Virus record (IMG/VR): IMGVR_UViG_3300033144_003310 | Location: 1 to 20,254 of that record | Source: a virus | Length of the DNA: 20,254 nt | Reading direction: 5' to 3' (one strand) | Shown: positions 15,962-20,254 of the stretch, in pieces | Layout of the letters: every line of letters begins with the position of its first letter | Numbering within the stretch: position 1 is the first letter of the stretch | Notes under the pieces: model-generated | What the model was told of the DNA's origin: nothing | What the model saw: the letters and a program-made list of their open reading frames with translations, nothing else | Databases searched by the model: none | Program-made: the position numbers and the translations under genes

Positions 15962-16150
15962 TTACCCCAGGGTGACTGTCCAGCCGTCGAGATTTCCTCC
16001 CTCATGAACATCAGCCTCAAGCAATTCTTCAAGTCTTGAGTCAGCGATGTGGCCACAAGCTAGGAACGTCAATTCCTCAAGGTTTTCACTCCAGGTAAAT
16101 CTAACGAACTGTGAGGGGTCAGAGTTCAGTGTTGCTGTGATGGTCATCAT
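15962..16150 (-). CDS. Hypothetical small acidic protein
   Basis: The product is 62 aa, starting MMTITATLNSDPSQFVRFTW and ending GGNLDGWTVTLG. It is acidic and looks like an alpha/beta mini-domain. GAGGA is placed five bases before ATG 16150; a second ATG follows immediately. Its upstream region (16151-16226) is one of the two duplicated regulatory modules described here, with an extended -10 box and a conserved 23-bp element. No family is recognised. Confidence 0.62.
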   Translation of the reverse strand: MMTITATLNSDPSQFVRFTWSENLEELTFLACGHIADSRLEELLEADVHEGGNLDGWTVTLG

Positions 16151-16173
16151 TCTTGTCCTCTGTTGATGTTCTA

Positions 16174-16182
16174 CATGTAACA
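16174..16182 (-). promoter_or_regulatory. Extended -10 promoter element, copy A
   Basis: The minus strand reads TGTTACATG, an extended -10 (TGn plus TACATG). It is followed after five bases by CATCAACA and a GAGGA ribosome-binding site. The aligned position in copy B reads TGGTACATA. No good -35 box is seen at the usual spacing, so an activator or the upstream 23-bp element may be needed. Found by comparison of the two upstream regions. Confidence 0.42.
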
Positions 16183-16203
16183 CACCCAAACGGGTCCATC
16201 ATG

Positions 16204-16226
16204 CCCCTGACATTTACTTTACAATT
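16204..16226 (-). promoter_or_regulatory. Conserved 23-bp upstream element, copy A
   Basis: This matches copy B (16687-16709) at 20 of 23 bases. On the plus strand its core is CTGACATTTACTTTACAATT. It lies 24 bp upstream of its -10 box, compared with 35 bp for copy B. Conservation outside coding sequence suggests a protein-binding site. Confidence 0.55.
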
Positions 16227-16289
16227 GGGTATCATCGGTCTTCGTTTCGTTGGCTTGCATGGTGTGCTCCTTGGGTGCTACCACCAAAT

Positions 16290-16314
16290 CCCCGTCCTCT
16301 CGCGAGGTACGGGG
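16290..16314 (-). terminator. Strong hairpin after zinc-ribbon gene, terminator-like
   Basis: On either strand CCCCGT pairs with ACGGGG, and after a one-base bulge CCTC pairs with GAGG around a TCGC loop, giving 10 base pairs, mostly G-C. It starts about 24 nt after the stop of the gene ending at 16338. In the minus-strand transcript it is followed by ATTTGG, a poor U-tract, so it could be a weak terminator or an operator. The rest of the 187-nt gap (16151-16337) contains copy A of the regulatory module and nothing else I can support. Confidence 0.45.
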
Positions 16315-16337
16315 CTGGTGTGGGGTGGGGGGCTGTG

Positions 16338-16619
16338 CTATGCCGCTTTCCTCATTGCTGCTTTGGCCTGGCGTTCTTCTTTTCTGCATTCACGGCAATG
16401 GCTTTGAACCCGGATTTCAATCCTGGAAAATGACCCATCAGCCTTGAGGCCTCTCTTCATCCGGCGGATTCCGAAGAGAGCATCAACCTCACCTTCAAAG
16501 GCATGAAGGTTGCAGCGAGGACAGGAGCAAACAGCATCAGCGAAGCTTAGGCGGACTGCTGACTTCATGATTTCAGTGTTCATGTTGTAGGCCGCTGGGT
16601 TGTTGGTGTTGAGGGTCAT
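16338..16619 (-). CDS. Small zinc-ribbon-like protein
   Basis: The product is 93 aa from ATG 16619, preceded by GGAG; the frame extends to 16727 but that part is the regulatory spacer. It carries CSCPRC (about residues 31-36) and HCRECRKEERQ (C74/C77 region), separated by about 40 residues with a basic FGIRRMKRG segment. Two paired-cysteine knuckles with a basic insert are common in small phage zinc-ribbon proteins that resemble the metal-binding half of HNH-type proteins. The catalytic histidines are not evident, so nuclease activity is not claimed. Nucleic-acid binding is inferred. Confidence 0.68.
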   Translation of the reverse strand: MTLNTNNPAAYNMNTEIMKSAVRLSFADAVCSCPRCNLHAFEGEVDALFGIRRMKRGLKADGSFSRIEIRVQSHCRECRKEERQAKAAMRKAA

Positions 16620-16645
16620 GGTCGATCTCCGTTGTTGATGATCTA

Positions 16646-16654
16646 TATGTACCA
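16646..16654 (-). promoter_or_regulatory. Extended -10 promoter element, copy B
   Basis: The minus strand reads TGGTACATA, an extended -10. With TTGGCG 17 bases upstream as a 4-of-6 match to the -35 box, this is a plausible sigma70 promoter. It is followed after five bases by CATCAACA and then GGAG before ATG 16619. The alignment with copy A supports it. Confidence 0.48.
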
Positions 16655-16686
16655 CGCCTGATTGATTCCGCCAACAAGATTCACCA

Positions 16687-16709
16687 CCCTTGACATTTGC
16701 TTGACAATT
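16687..16709 (-). promoter_or_regulatory. Conserved 23-bp upstream element, copy B
   Basis: On the minus strand it contains TGTCAAG twice, 11 bp apart (TGTCAAG, CAAA, TGTCAAG), preceded by AATT. It matches copy A at 20 of 23 bases and lies 35 bp upstream of its -10 box. The tandem half-site layout fits a DNA-binding protein contacting one face of the helix. Confidence 0.55.
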
Positions 16710-16713
16710 CCAC

Positions 16714-16735
16714 GGTCGAACGCCCAAAATCGACC
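16714..16735. repeat. Inverted repeat GGTCGA/TCGACC
   Basis: A perfect 6-bp inverted repeat with a 10-nt spacer lies in the noncoding gap (16620-16766), five bases from the 23-bp element. It may be a weak terminator for the gene ending at 16767 or an operator half-site pair. There is no U-tract on either strand. Confidence 0.4.
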
Positions 16736-16766
16736 CCTTAACTTTACATAATCTCTGGCATCCCCC

Positions 16767-17156
16767 TCAGGACAGTATTAGGGCAATAGCCCTGATAGCT
16801 GATGCTAGGCTTGATCCTGTAGACCTGTAAAGGTTCTCTGTCTGTTCCCTGTGTTGGTCCTCCCTGTCTACAGATACGCGAACAAGACTTGTTGATTGAG
16901 AGTGTGAGTCAGGACCTACTCTGATTCTGATCTCACATGTTGATATCCACCTTTTGACTCCCCTTTTATCCGTCCACTCTTTCTGCATGTCTCCAGAGTA
17001 AACAGCGATGATGGAAGAATAGGACTCAAGATCTTCTGTGATTGAGGTCCTGAAGAACTCGACACACCTATGTGTGATGGGGTCTAGGCTCGATCCCTCC
17101 AGAATGGTCCTGAATAGTTCCTGAGTTGGATTCATCAACCTTCTTGGCTCACTCAT
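16767..17156 (-). CDS. Hypothetical protein of accessory cassette
   Basis: The product is 129 aa, starting MSEPRRLMNPTQELFRTILE. It has a helical N-terminus and a basic/polar strand-rich second half with RWISTCEIRIRVGPDSHSQS and VRVSVDRED, and no membrane segment. ATG 17156 overlaps the previous gene by 8 nt (ATGAGTGA) and is driven by a near-perfect ribosome-binding site, GGAGGTGA, inside the upstream gene. Its base composition is like the main phage genes (few CpG), unlike the two genes upstream. I do not recognise the family. Confidence 0.7.
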   Translation of the reverse strand: MSEPRRLMNPTQELFRTILEGSSLDPITHRCVEFFRTSITEDLESYSSIIAVYSGDMQKEWTDKRGVKRWISTCEIRIRVGPDSHSQSTSLVRVSVDREDQHREQTENLYRSTGSSLASAIRAIALILS

Positions 17157-17167
17157 CACTCACCTCC
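17148..17167 (-). repeat. Gene-junction repeat, copy 1
   Basis: The minus strand reads GGAGGTGAGTGATGAGTGAG. It encodes the end of one gene (VSDE, stop), contains a full Shine-Dalgarno GGAGGTGA, and starts the next gene (ATG AGT GAG). An identical 20-bp copy lies exactly 280 bp away at 17428-17447. Confidence 0.9.
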
Positions 17168-17436
17168 TTACAGACTTCCAGAATCTCATCTGGGTGGTCG
17201 TAAGATATGAGCGGGTAGGCGCTCCTCGCAGATCCAATGCCGTCGTCGTGCTGATACAGCGGCGCAGGAAGTCCGCGCCATTTGCCCGTCCGATAGTTCA
17301 TCTTCGCGGATAACAGCCTTCCGACATCCAACCACAAAGCGCCAGCCGCGACCTTGGCCATAGCCTCGCGATTCAGCTTCCAGATTCCGCCGTCGCCAGT
17401 GATGTACAGCGCTTTGACAGACTTGATCTCACTCAT
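17149..17436 (-). CDS. Hypothetical protein of accessory cassette, CpG-rich
   Basis: The product is 95 aa, starting MSEIKSVKALYITGDGGIWK. It has ALWLDVGRLLSAKMNYRTGK, KWRGLPAPLYQHDDGIGSA and an acidic C-terminus ending EVSDE, the same five residues that end the gene upstream. ATG 17436 overlaps that gene by 8 nt. The segment coding ITGDGGIW is part of a 25-bp repeat also found, in another frame, in the upstream gene. Most of it is CpG-rich, but the last ~30 bases look like the phage background. No family is recognised. Confidence 0.66.
   Translation of the reverse strand: MSEIKSVKALYITGDGGIWKLNREAMAKVAAGALWLDVGRLLSAKMNYRTGKWRGLPAPLYQHDDGIGSARSAYPLISYDHPDEILEVCKEVSDE
17379..17403. repeat. 25-bp direct repeat, copy 1
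   Basis: This 25-bp stretch, with core CAGATTCCGCCGTCGCCAGT, recurs exactly at 17487-17511. Here, on the minus strand, it encodes ITGDGGIW. Confidence 0.9.
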
Positions 17437-17447
17437 CACTCACCTCC
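17428..17447 (-). repeat. Gene-junction repeat, copy 2
   Basis: This is identical over 20 bp to 17148-17167. It again supplies VSDE-stop for the upstream gene, the ribosome-binding site and the ATG AGT GAG start of the downstream gene. Confidence 0.9.
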
Positions 17448-17827
17448 CGCCCTTCGGCGTCGAGCAGTACGAGGGTGCCCCGCTCCTCCAGATTCCGCCG
17501 TCGCCAGTGATACCCACCGTGCAGTGCGTTCTGAACGATGTTCCGCACACGGGTCGGGGACAGGAACCGCGAGCCTTGGGCGGCGTAGAAGCAGCCCACC
17601 TCCACCGGCTTACCGTCACATGCGAGGACGAGGGCATGCCTGGCAGCAGAGGTAAAGCTCCGCGCCGGGAGCCATCGCGGCTCTGTGGTCCACGTCTCCC
17701 CTTCGTCATCTGTTTCCCAGTCGCAGCACCATGCCCTTGGGGGTCTTGCCCCACACGGCCCTTCGTGGAGCAGCCCGTGTGGATCGCCCTCTTCGGGGAT
17801 GAGCAAAACAGCGTGTACCTTACTCAT
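17429..17827 (-). CDS. Hypothetical protein of accessory cassette, CpG-rich
   Basis: The product is 132 aa from ATG 17827, starting MSKVHAVLLIPEEGDPHGLL. It has a Cys/Trp-containing segment AWCCDWETDDEGETW, a central CDGKPVEVGCFYAAQGSRFL, and a basic helix RVRNIVQNALHGGYHWRRRN near the end, closing with EVSDE. An extension of the frame upstream to 17920 lies in the previous gene and is not favoured. ATG overlaps that gene by 8 nt (ATGAGTAA). The whole gene is CpG-rich. A nucleic-acid contact by the RRR helix is possible, but no function is claimed. Confidence 0.66.
   Translation of the reverse strand: MSKVHAVLLIPEEGDPHGLLHEGPCGARPPRAWCCDWETDDEGETWTTEPRWLPARSFTSAARHALVLACDGKPVEVGCFYAAQGSRFLSPTRVRNIVQNALHGGYHWRRRNLEERGTLVLLDAEGREVSDE
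17487..17511. repeat. 25-bp direct repeat, copy 2
   Basis: This is identical to 17379-17403, but here the minus-strand gene reads it in a different frame, giving YHWRRRNLE. Confidence 0.9.
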
Positions 17828-18224
17828 TGATCCGCACCTTGAGAGCCTCGTGGATGTAATAGAGCCCGGCCGGTATCGTGTCCGGTATCGAGATCGCCCC
17901 GTCTGACGCGACGACCTCACCCATTCCCGCGCCTGTGCCTCCTCCGACGGAGTAAATGTGGCCCGGTGTCATGTCGCCCCACTCGGGGATGCTGGACGTA
18001 CGCAGGGACACCCAGCCGCAATGAGCCGCGACGGGTGCCGCGATAGGGCCGTCTGTCTGTCGGATGACGATACCGGTTGACGTGGCCTCCCAGGTGAGCC
18101 ATTCGTGGGACTCCCCAGTGATCGCATCAATGCACGGATTGACATCACAGCTGACAGCATCCAGAGAGCAGGGGTCAGGAAAAGTTTGGGCATATGCTGT
18201 GATGGTGAGCAATAGGGTTGTCAT
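17820..18224 (-). CDS. Hypothetical beta-rich protein, first gene of accessory cassette
   Basis: The product is 134 aa from ATG 18224, which has GAGAGGA shortly before it; a GTG at 18272 in the same frame sits in the putative promoter. It starts MTTLLLTITAYAQTFPDPCS, a short hydrophobic stretch with A-Y-A that could be a minimal export signal, although it lacks positive charges. Four cysteines in the first 50 or so residues and a Gly-rich SVGGGTGAGMGEV suggest a small beta-sandwich. The first ~90 bases look like background phage DNA; the rest is CpG-rich. No family is recognised. Confidence 0.62.
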   Translation of the reverse strand: MTTLLLTITAYAQTFPDPCSLDAVSCDVNPCIDAITGESHEWLTWEATSTGIVIRQTDGPIAAPVAAHCGWVSLRTSSIPEWGDMTPGHIYSVGGGTGAGMGEVVASDGAISIPDTIPAGLYYIHEALKVRINE

Positions 18225-18262
18225 GTGTCCTCTCTTGTTTAGGCCTGGGGCCGTTCTGGACA

Positions 18263-18291
18263 ACCGTATCACTCCTGATGGAACCCGTCAA
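18263..18291 (-). promoter_or_regulatory. Putative promoter for accessory cassette
   Basis: The minus strand reads TTGACG, 17 bases, TACGGT. The -35 box matches 5 of 6; the -10 box is weak (3 of 6). It lies about 40 nt before ATG 18224 and is divergent from the promoter at 18327-18356, leaving 35 bp between their -35 boxes. Confidence 0.45.
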
Positions 18292-18326
18292 GCATAACCC
18301 CTGAAAATGTTTCTTGTTGAAATCCC

Positions 18327-18356
18327 TTGACGGCTGAAGTCTGAAGGGGTTAAGAT
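18327..18356 (+). promoter_or_regulatory. Putative promoter for the Mom-like cassette
   Basis: The plus strand reads TTGACG, 18 bases, TAAGAT (5 of 6 and 4 of 6 matches). After it come TCAAT, CATCAACA and AGGGAG, then ATG 18381. The CATCAACA leader is shared with the two minus-strand extended -10 promoters. No GATC cluster of the kind that controls Mu mom is present here. Confidence 0.5.
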
Positions 18357-18380
18357 TCAATCATCAACAAGGGAGAAATC

Positions 18381-18614
18381 ATGGGTGATAAACTCAAAAC
18401 GGATGCAGAAATCTTGAGGGCGCTCCCTGAGGGCTCCAAGGTCATCATTGATGAAATCACTTGGAAAAAGACTGACAATTATCACCGATGGTCATGTCAT
18501 AGCGTGAAGGGTGGACGCATCACCTATGAGGGAATGTGGAACTGTGCTGCGGTTGCACTTGTCATCCAAAAGAACCCGGAAAAGTCAGTTTCTTTTAAGG
18601 GGGTCCACAAATGA
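18381..18614 (+). CDS. Small unknown protein translationally coupled to Mom-like gene
   Basis: The product is 77 aa, starting MGDKLKTDAEILRALPEGSK. It has a strand-turn pattern KVIIDEITWKKTDNYHRWSC and later GRITYEGMWNCAAVALVIQK. GGGAGAA lies before its ATG. Its stop overlaps the ATG of the next gene by 4 nt (ATGA), so the two are probably coupled. In phage Mu the small zinc-finger protein Com precedes and overlaps mom; the layout is the same, but this protein has only two cysteines and no CxxC pair, so it is not Com by sequence. Function unknown. Confidence 0.75.
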   Translation: MGDKLKTDAEILRALPEGSKVIIDEITWKKTDNYHRWSCHSVKGGRITYEGMWNCAAVALVIQKNPEKSVSFKGVHK

Positions 18615-19282
18615 GATTGCCAGGATATGACCTGCAACCATGCTCAATTGGGGATGTTAGACACTTGTTCCTGAAGTATCACGGTTATGCTAGTGTTGGA
18701 TCTGTATCAACCTACTCTTTTGCCGTTTATGAATCTGGTGATCCAATTGCGGCATTTGTTTGGCAACCCCCCCCGCCTGGGGCCTCAAAATCCGCCTGTC
18801 CAACTACACCCCAAGGCGTTCTGTCCTTATCCAGGATGGTGGCTGTTCCGAGATCATGCAGGGCTTTGAACCATATATCCAAACCCCTGAGAAGACAGAT
18901 GAGGAACCTCATAGACAGAGGAAGGTGGCCTGTCCTGATCACGTTCCATGATGAGGGAATGGGTCACACTGGTCATGTTTATAAGTGTTCAGGCTGGACA
19001 CCTACAACAAAAGCCTTGAGACCGGCCTATGTTGACCACAATGGCAGCAGGGTTAGCGTTTACAGCAATGGAAAGAAGAGCGCTAGGAATTTGGAGAAAA
19101 TTGGAAACACTACCATTCAAAGATGGGAACACAGGGCTTGCAAAGTGGGGTCAGAATCTTCCTGGATGTTTAAGCATGGTTGGAGAAGGAAACCAATCCC
19201 GGGTAAGGTCTGGTCAAGCGGAAATCAGGCCTACAAATATGTTAAACAAGAGGCCCGTCTAGCCCCCAAAGGCGTTGAGTAG
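18611..19282 (+). CDS. Mom-like DNA adenine modification protein (GNAT-type fold)
   Basis: The product is 223 aa. It shows the Mom-type pattern: an early KYHGY (23-27), AVYESGDPIAAFVW (38-51), LSLSRMVAVP (71-80), a helix LNHISKPLRRQMRNL (86-100), PVLITFHDEGMGHTGHVYKC (107-126) and SGW. The S/T-x-x-D...G-H-x-G-x-x-Y-x-x-x-x-W block is the hallmark I remember of Mom and its relatives. Mu Mom modifies adenines in phage DNA to an N6 methylcarbamoyl-type base and protects it from host restriction. It overlaps the upstream small gene by 4 nt. Its 3' end overlaps the convergent terminase gene by 24 bp. Substrate here is unknown. Confidence 0.8.
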   Translation: MRLPGYDLQPCSIGDVRHLFLKYHGYASVGSVSTYSFAVYESGDPIAAFVWQPPPPGASKSACPTTPQGVLSLSRMVAVPRSCRALNHISKPLRRQMRNLIDRGRWPVLITFHDEGMGHTGHVYKCSGWTPTTKALRPAYVDHNGSRVSVYSNGKKSARNLEKIGNTTIQRWEHRACKVGSESSWMFKHGWRRKPIPGKVWSSGNQAYKYVKQEARLAPKGVE

Positions 19283-20254
19283 CCGGTCGTATTCTTCCGT
19301 TGGATCTTCCCCAGCCTCAAAATAATAGACGGCCTGAGATTCCGCATCAATCTCATCATCATTTGACCCATTTGGGAATGACAGATGCTGATCGATAAAC
19401 CCACCAAGCCAGTGGGCATCATTGTTGGCTGGTAGCAAAACGTCTCCAGCTTCATAGCGCACCTGGGAAAACTTGGCGCGGGTTTGCTTGTCTCCAATGG
19501 CCCCAGGGTTGACAGCAACAACACCCAAGATCCCGTGAATGTTCTTGGCCAACTGTATAAGGGCCGTCCCATTGCTTTTGTCCTCAATCAGCTTCACTCT
19601 AGCTGTGGGCCACTTCTTGCAAAGGGTAAGGAACGCTGACAGCAACTCGTTGATTTCCATCTGTTCACAGATCCTGTCCAACAGATAGAGTTTGCTTCCC
19701 ATCTTCCCCCAAACCTGAAGAGCAGAGAAGTCATTCTTCTTGCCCTTCTTCTCTGCAGCGTCCACACTGATCACAACATCATCCATCTGATGAACTATGA
19801 CCCAGGGTGGAACGCTATATCTGTGGTTGAACCAGTGACTCAGGAACTTTGTTCCCTGTTGTGGGGTCGGTCTCTGTTGGTGCTGTGAGGCCCAAGCTTT
19901 AGCCCTTTTGGGATCGTTTGCCCGTTCAGACACCCACTCATCATCATACCGGTCGGGGTTCAGAAGTTCTCCAGGCCTCTTTCTTGGGTCCTCCCTGTTC
20001 GCGTGGGGATGCTCAGGATCATATTGAGTAGGCAAGACAACGTGATCAAATCCTTGGCGGTTGCTGGGGCCGTCTGGGGCATACTTGCCCAACAGATACC
20101 CGGGGATGTCGTTCTCATGTAGGCGCTGCATGATAGTGACTCTAGCCCCGGTCTTGGGATCGTTCAGCCTGGATTCAATGACGTTATCATATATGTCAAT
20201 CGCGCCCTCCATCCTTTTGTTCACCTGCTCTGGTGATCCCATTACATCTTTCAC
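19259..20254 (-). CDS. Terminase large subunit (partial, N-terminal ATPase outside window)
   Basis: The 331 codons visible are the C-terminal part. They include VTIMQRLHENDIPGYLL (39-55, end of the ATPase/linker), then the RNase H-like nuclease: VVISVDAAEKKGKKNDF (160-176, first catalytic Asp at D165), RVKLIEDKSNGTALIQL (219-235, E224/D225), and NGSNDDEIDAESQAVYYF (295-312, D300/D303). The nuclease cuts concatemeric DNA at packaging, and the ATPase drives it into the head. The first visible codon is GTG at the edge but is probably internal. Instead of the portal, an accessory island follows. The stop lies inside the tail of the convergent Mom-like gene. Confidence 0.94.
   Translation of the reverse strand: MKDVMGSPEQVNKRMEGAIDIYDNVIESRLNDPKTGARVTIMQRLHENDIPGYLLGKYAPDGPSNRQGFDHVVLPTQYDPEHPHANREDPRKRPGELLNPDRYDDEWVSERANDPKRAKAWASQHQQRPTPQQGTKFLSHWFNHRYSVPPWVIVHQMDDVVISVDAAEKKGKKNDFSALQVWGKMGSKLYLLDRICEQMEINELLSAFLTLCKKWPTARVKLIEDKSNGTALIQLAKNIHGILGVVAVNPGAIGDKQTRAKFSQVRYEAGDVLLPANNDAHWLGGFIDQHLSFPNGSNDDEIDAESQAVYYFEAGEDPTEEYDRLLNAFGG

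Noticed and set aside
16687-16709. Tandem TTGACA boxes on the plus strand as plus-strand promoters
   Set aside because: No convincing -10 box or plus-strand gene follows; the conservation with copy A fits an element for the minus-strand genes better.
16780-16793. AGGGC/GCCCT hairpin as a terminator
   Set aside because: It is only 5 bp, lies inside the end of a coding region and has no U-tract.
17440-17754. A 104-codon frame on the minus strand overlapping a cassette gene, containing GDGGIW like its neighbour
   Set aside because: The likeness is caused by the 25-bp DNA repeat read in the same frame as the neighbour; the frame with coupled start and stop and the ribosome-binding site is the other one.
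17820-18224. Confident call of a secreted protein from the N-terminal LLLTITAYAQ stretch
   Set aside because: The hydrophobic core is short and there is no positively charged N-region from the favoured start, so export is only noted as possible.
18381-18614. Identification of the small gene as a Com homologue
   Set aside because: The position fits, but the protein has only two isolated cysteines and no CxxC knuckles.
1-20254. tRNA genes, CRISPR arrays, insertion sequences, attachment sites
   Set aside because: None could be seen on reading either strand; no cloverleaf, spaced repeat array or transposase frame is present.

Overview
The window is part of the late (virion) region of a tailed dsDNA phage or prophage with a contractile tail (myovirus morphology). 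The evidence is an almost complete, ordered run of head, neck, tail and baseplate genes on the minus strand, with a DUF3383-type sheath, a tail tube, a tape measure, a gp138-like spike and a Baseplate_J-like protein. The baseplate set (Dit-like, plug, hub, spike, gp25-like, J-like) resembles the compact type known from cyanophage Pam3. The host cannot be named from this sequence. No integrase, lysis, replication or repressor gene lies in the window, so lifestyle is open.

Layout, read in the direction of transcription from high to low coordinates. (1) 20254-19259: C-terminal part of the large terminase, cut by the window edge. (2) 19282-15360: an accessory island between terminase and portal. 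It holds a two-gene plus-strand cassette (a small unknown gene overlapping a Mom-like DNA-modification gene) and eight small minus-strand genes of unknown function. Four of these are joined by 8-nt overlaps, and two others follow duplicated intergenic regulatory modules. (3) 15216-9607: portal, Mu F-like head protein, DUF2213 protease/scaffold, a cement-like decoration protein with two apparent domain insertions, and the major capsid protein. (4) 9543-7574: a small unknown gene and four neck/connector genes. (5) 7564-3523: sheath, tube, tail assembly chaperone with a probable programmed -1 frameshift, and tape measure. (6) 3526-1: baseplate genes, the last one cut by the left edge.

The structural genes are very tightly packed, with many 1-nt (TAATG, TGATG) or 4-nt (ATGA, GTGA) overlaps. 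A sigma70-like promoter lies just before the portal gene, so the morphogenetic operon can be transcribed separately from the terminase. A hairpin after the major capsid gene probably tunes expression of the genes beyond it.

Base composition is uneven. Most phage genes are poor in CpG and use AGG/AGA arginine codons. The capsid gene uses more CGT/CGC. About 940 bp of the accessory island (roughly 17190-18130) is sharply CpG-rich and looks like foreign DNA. The island, with its Mom-like gene, composition break, repeated gene junctions and paired regulatory modules, is the most novel part of the window and a reasonable place to look for anti-defence functions; that role is inference.
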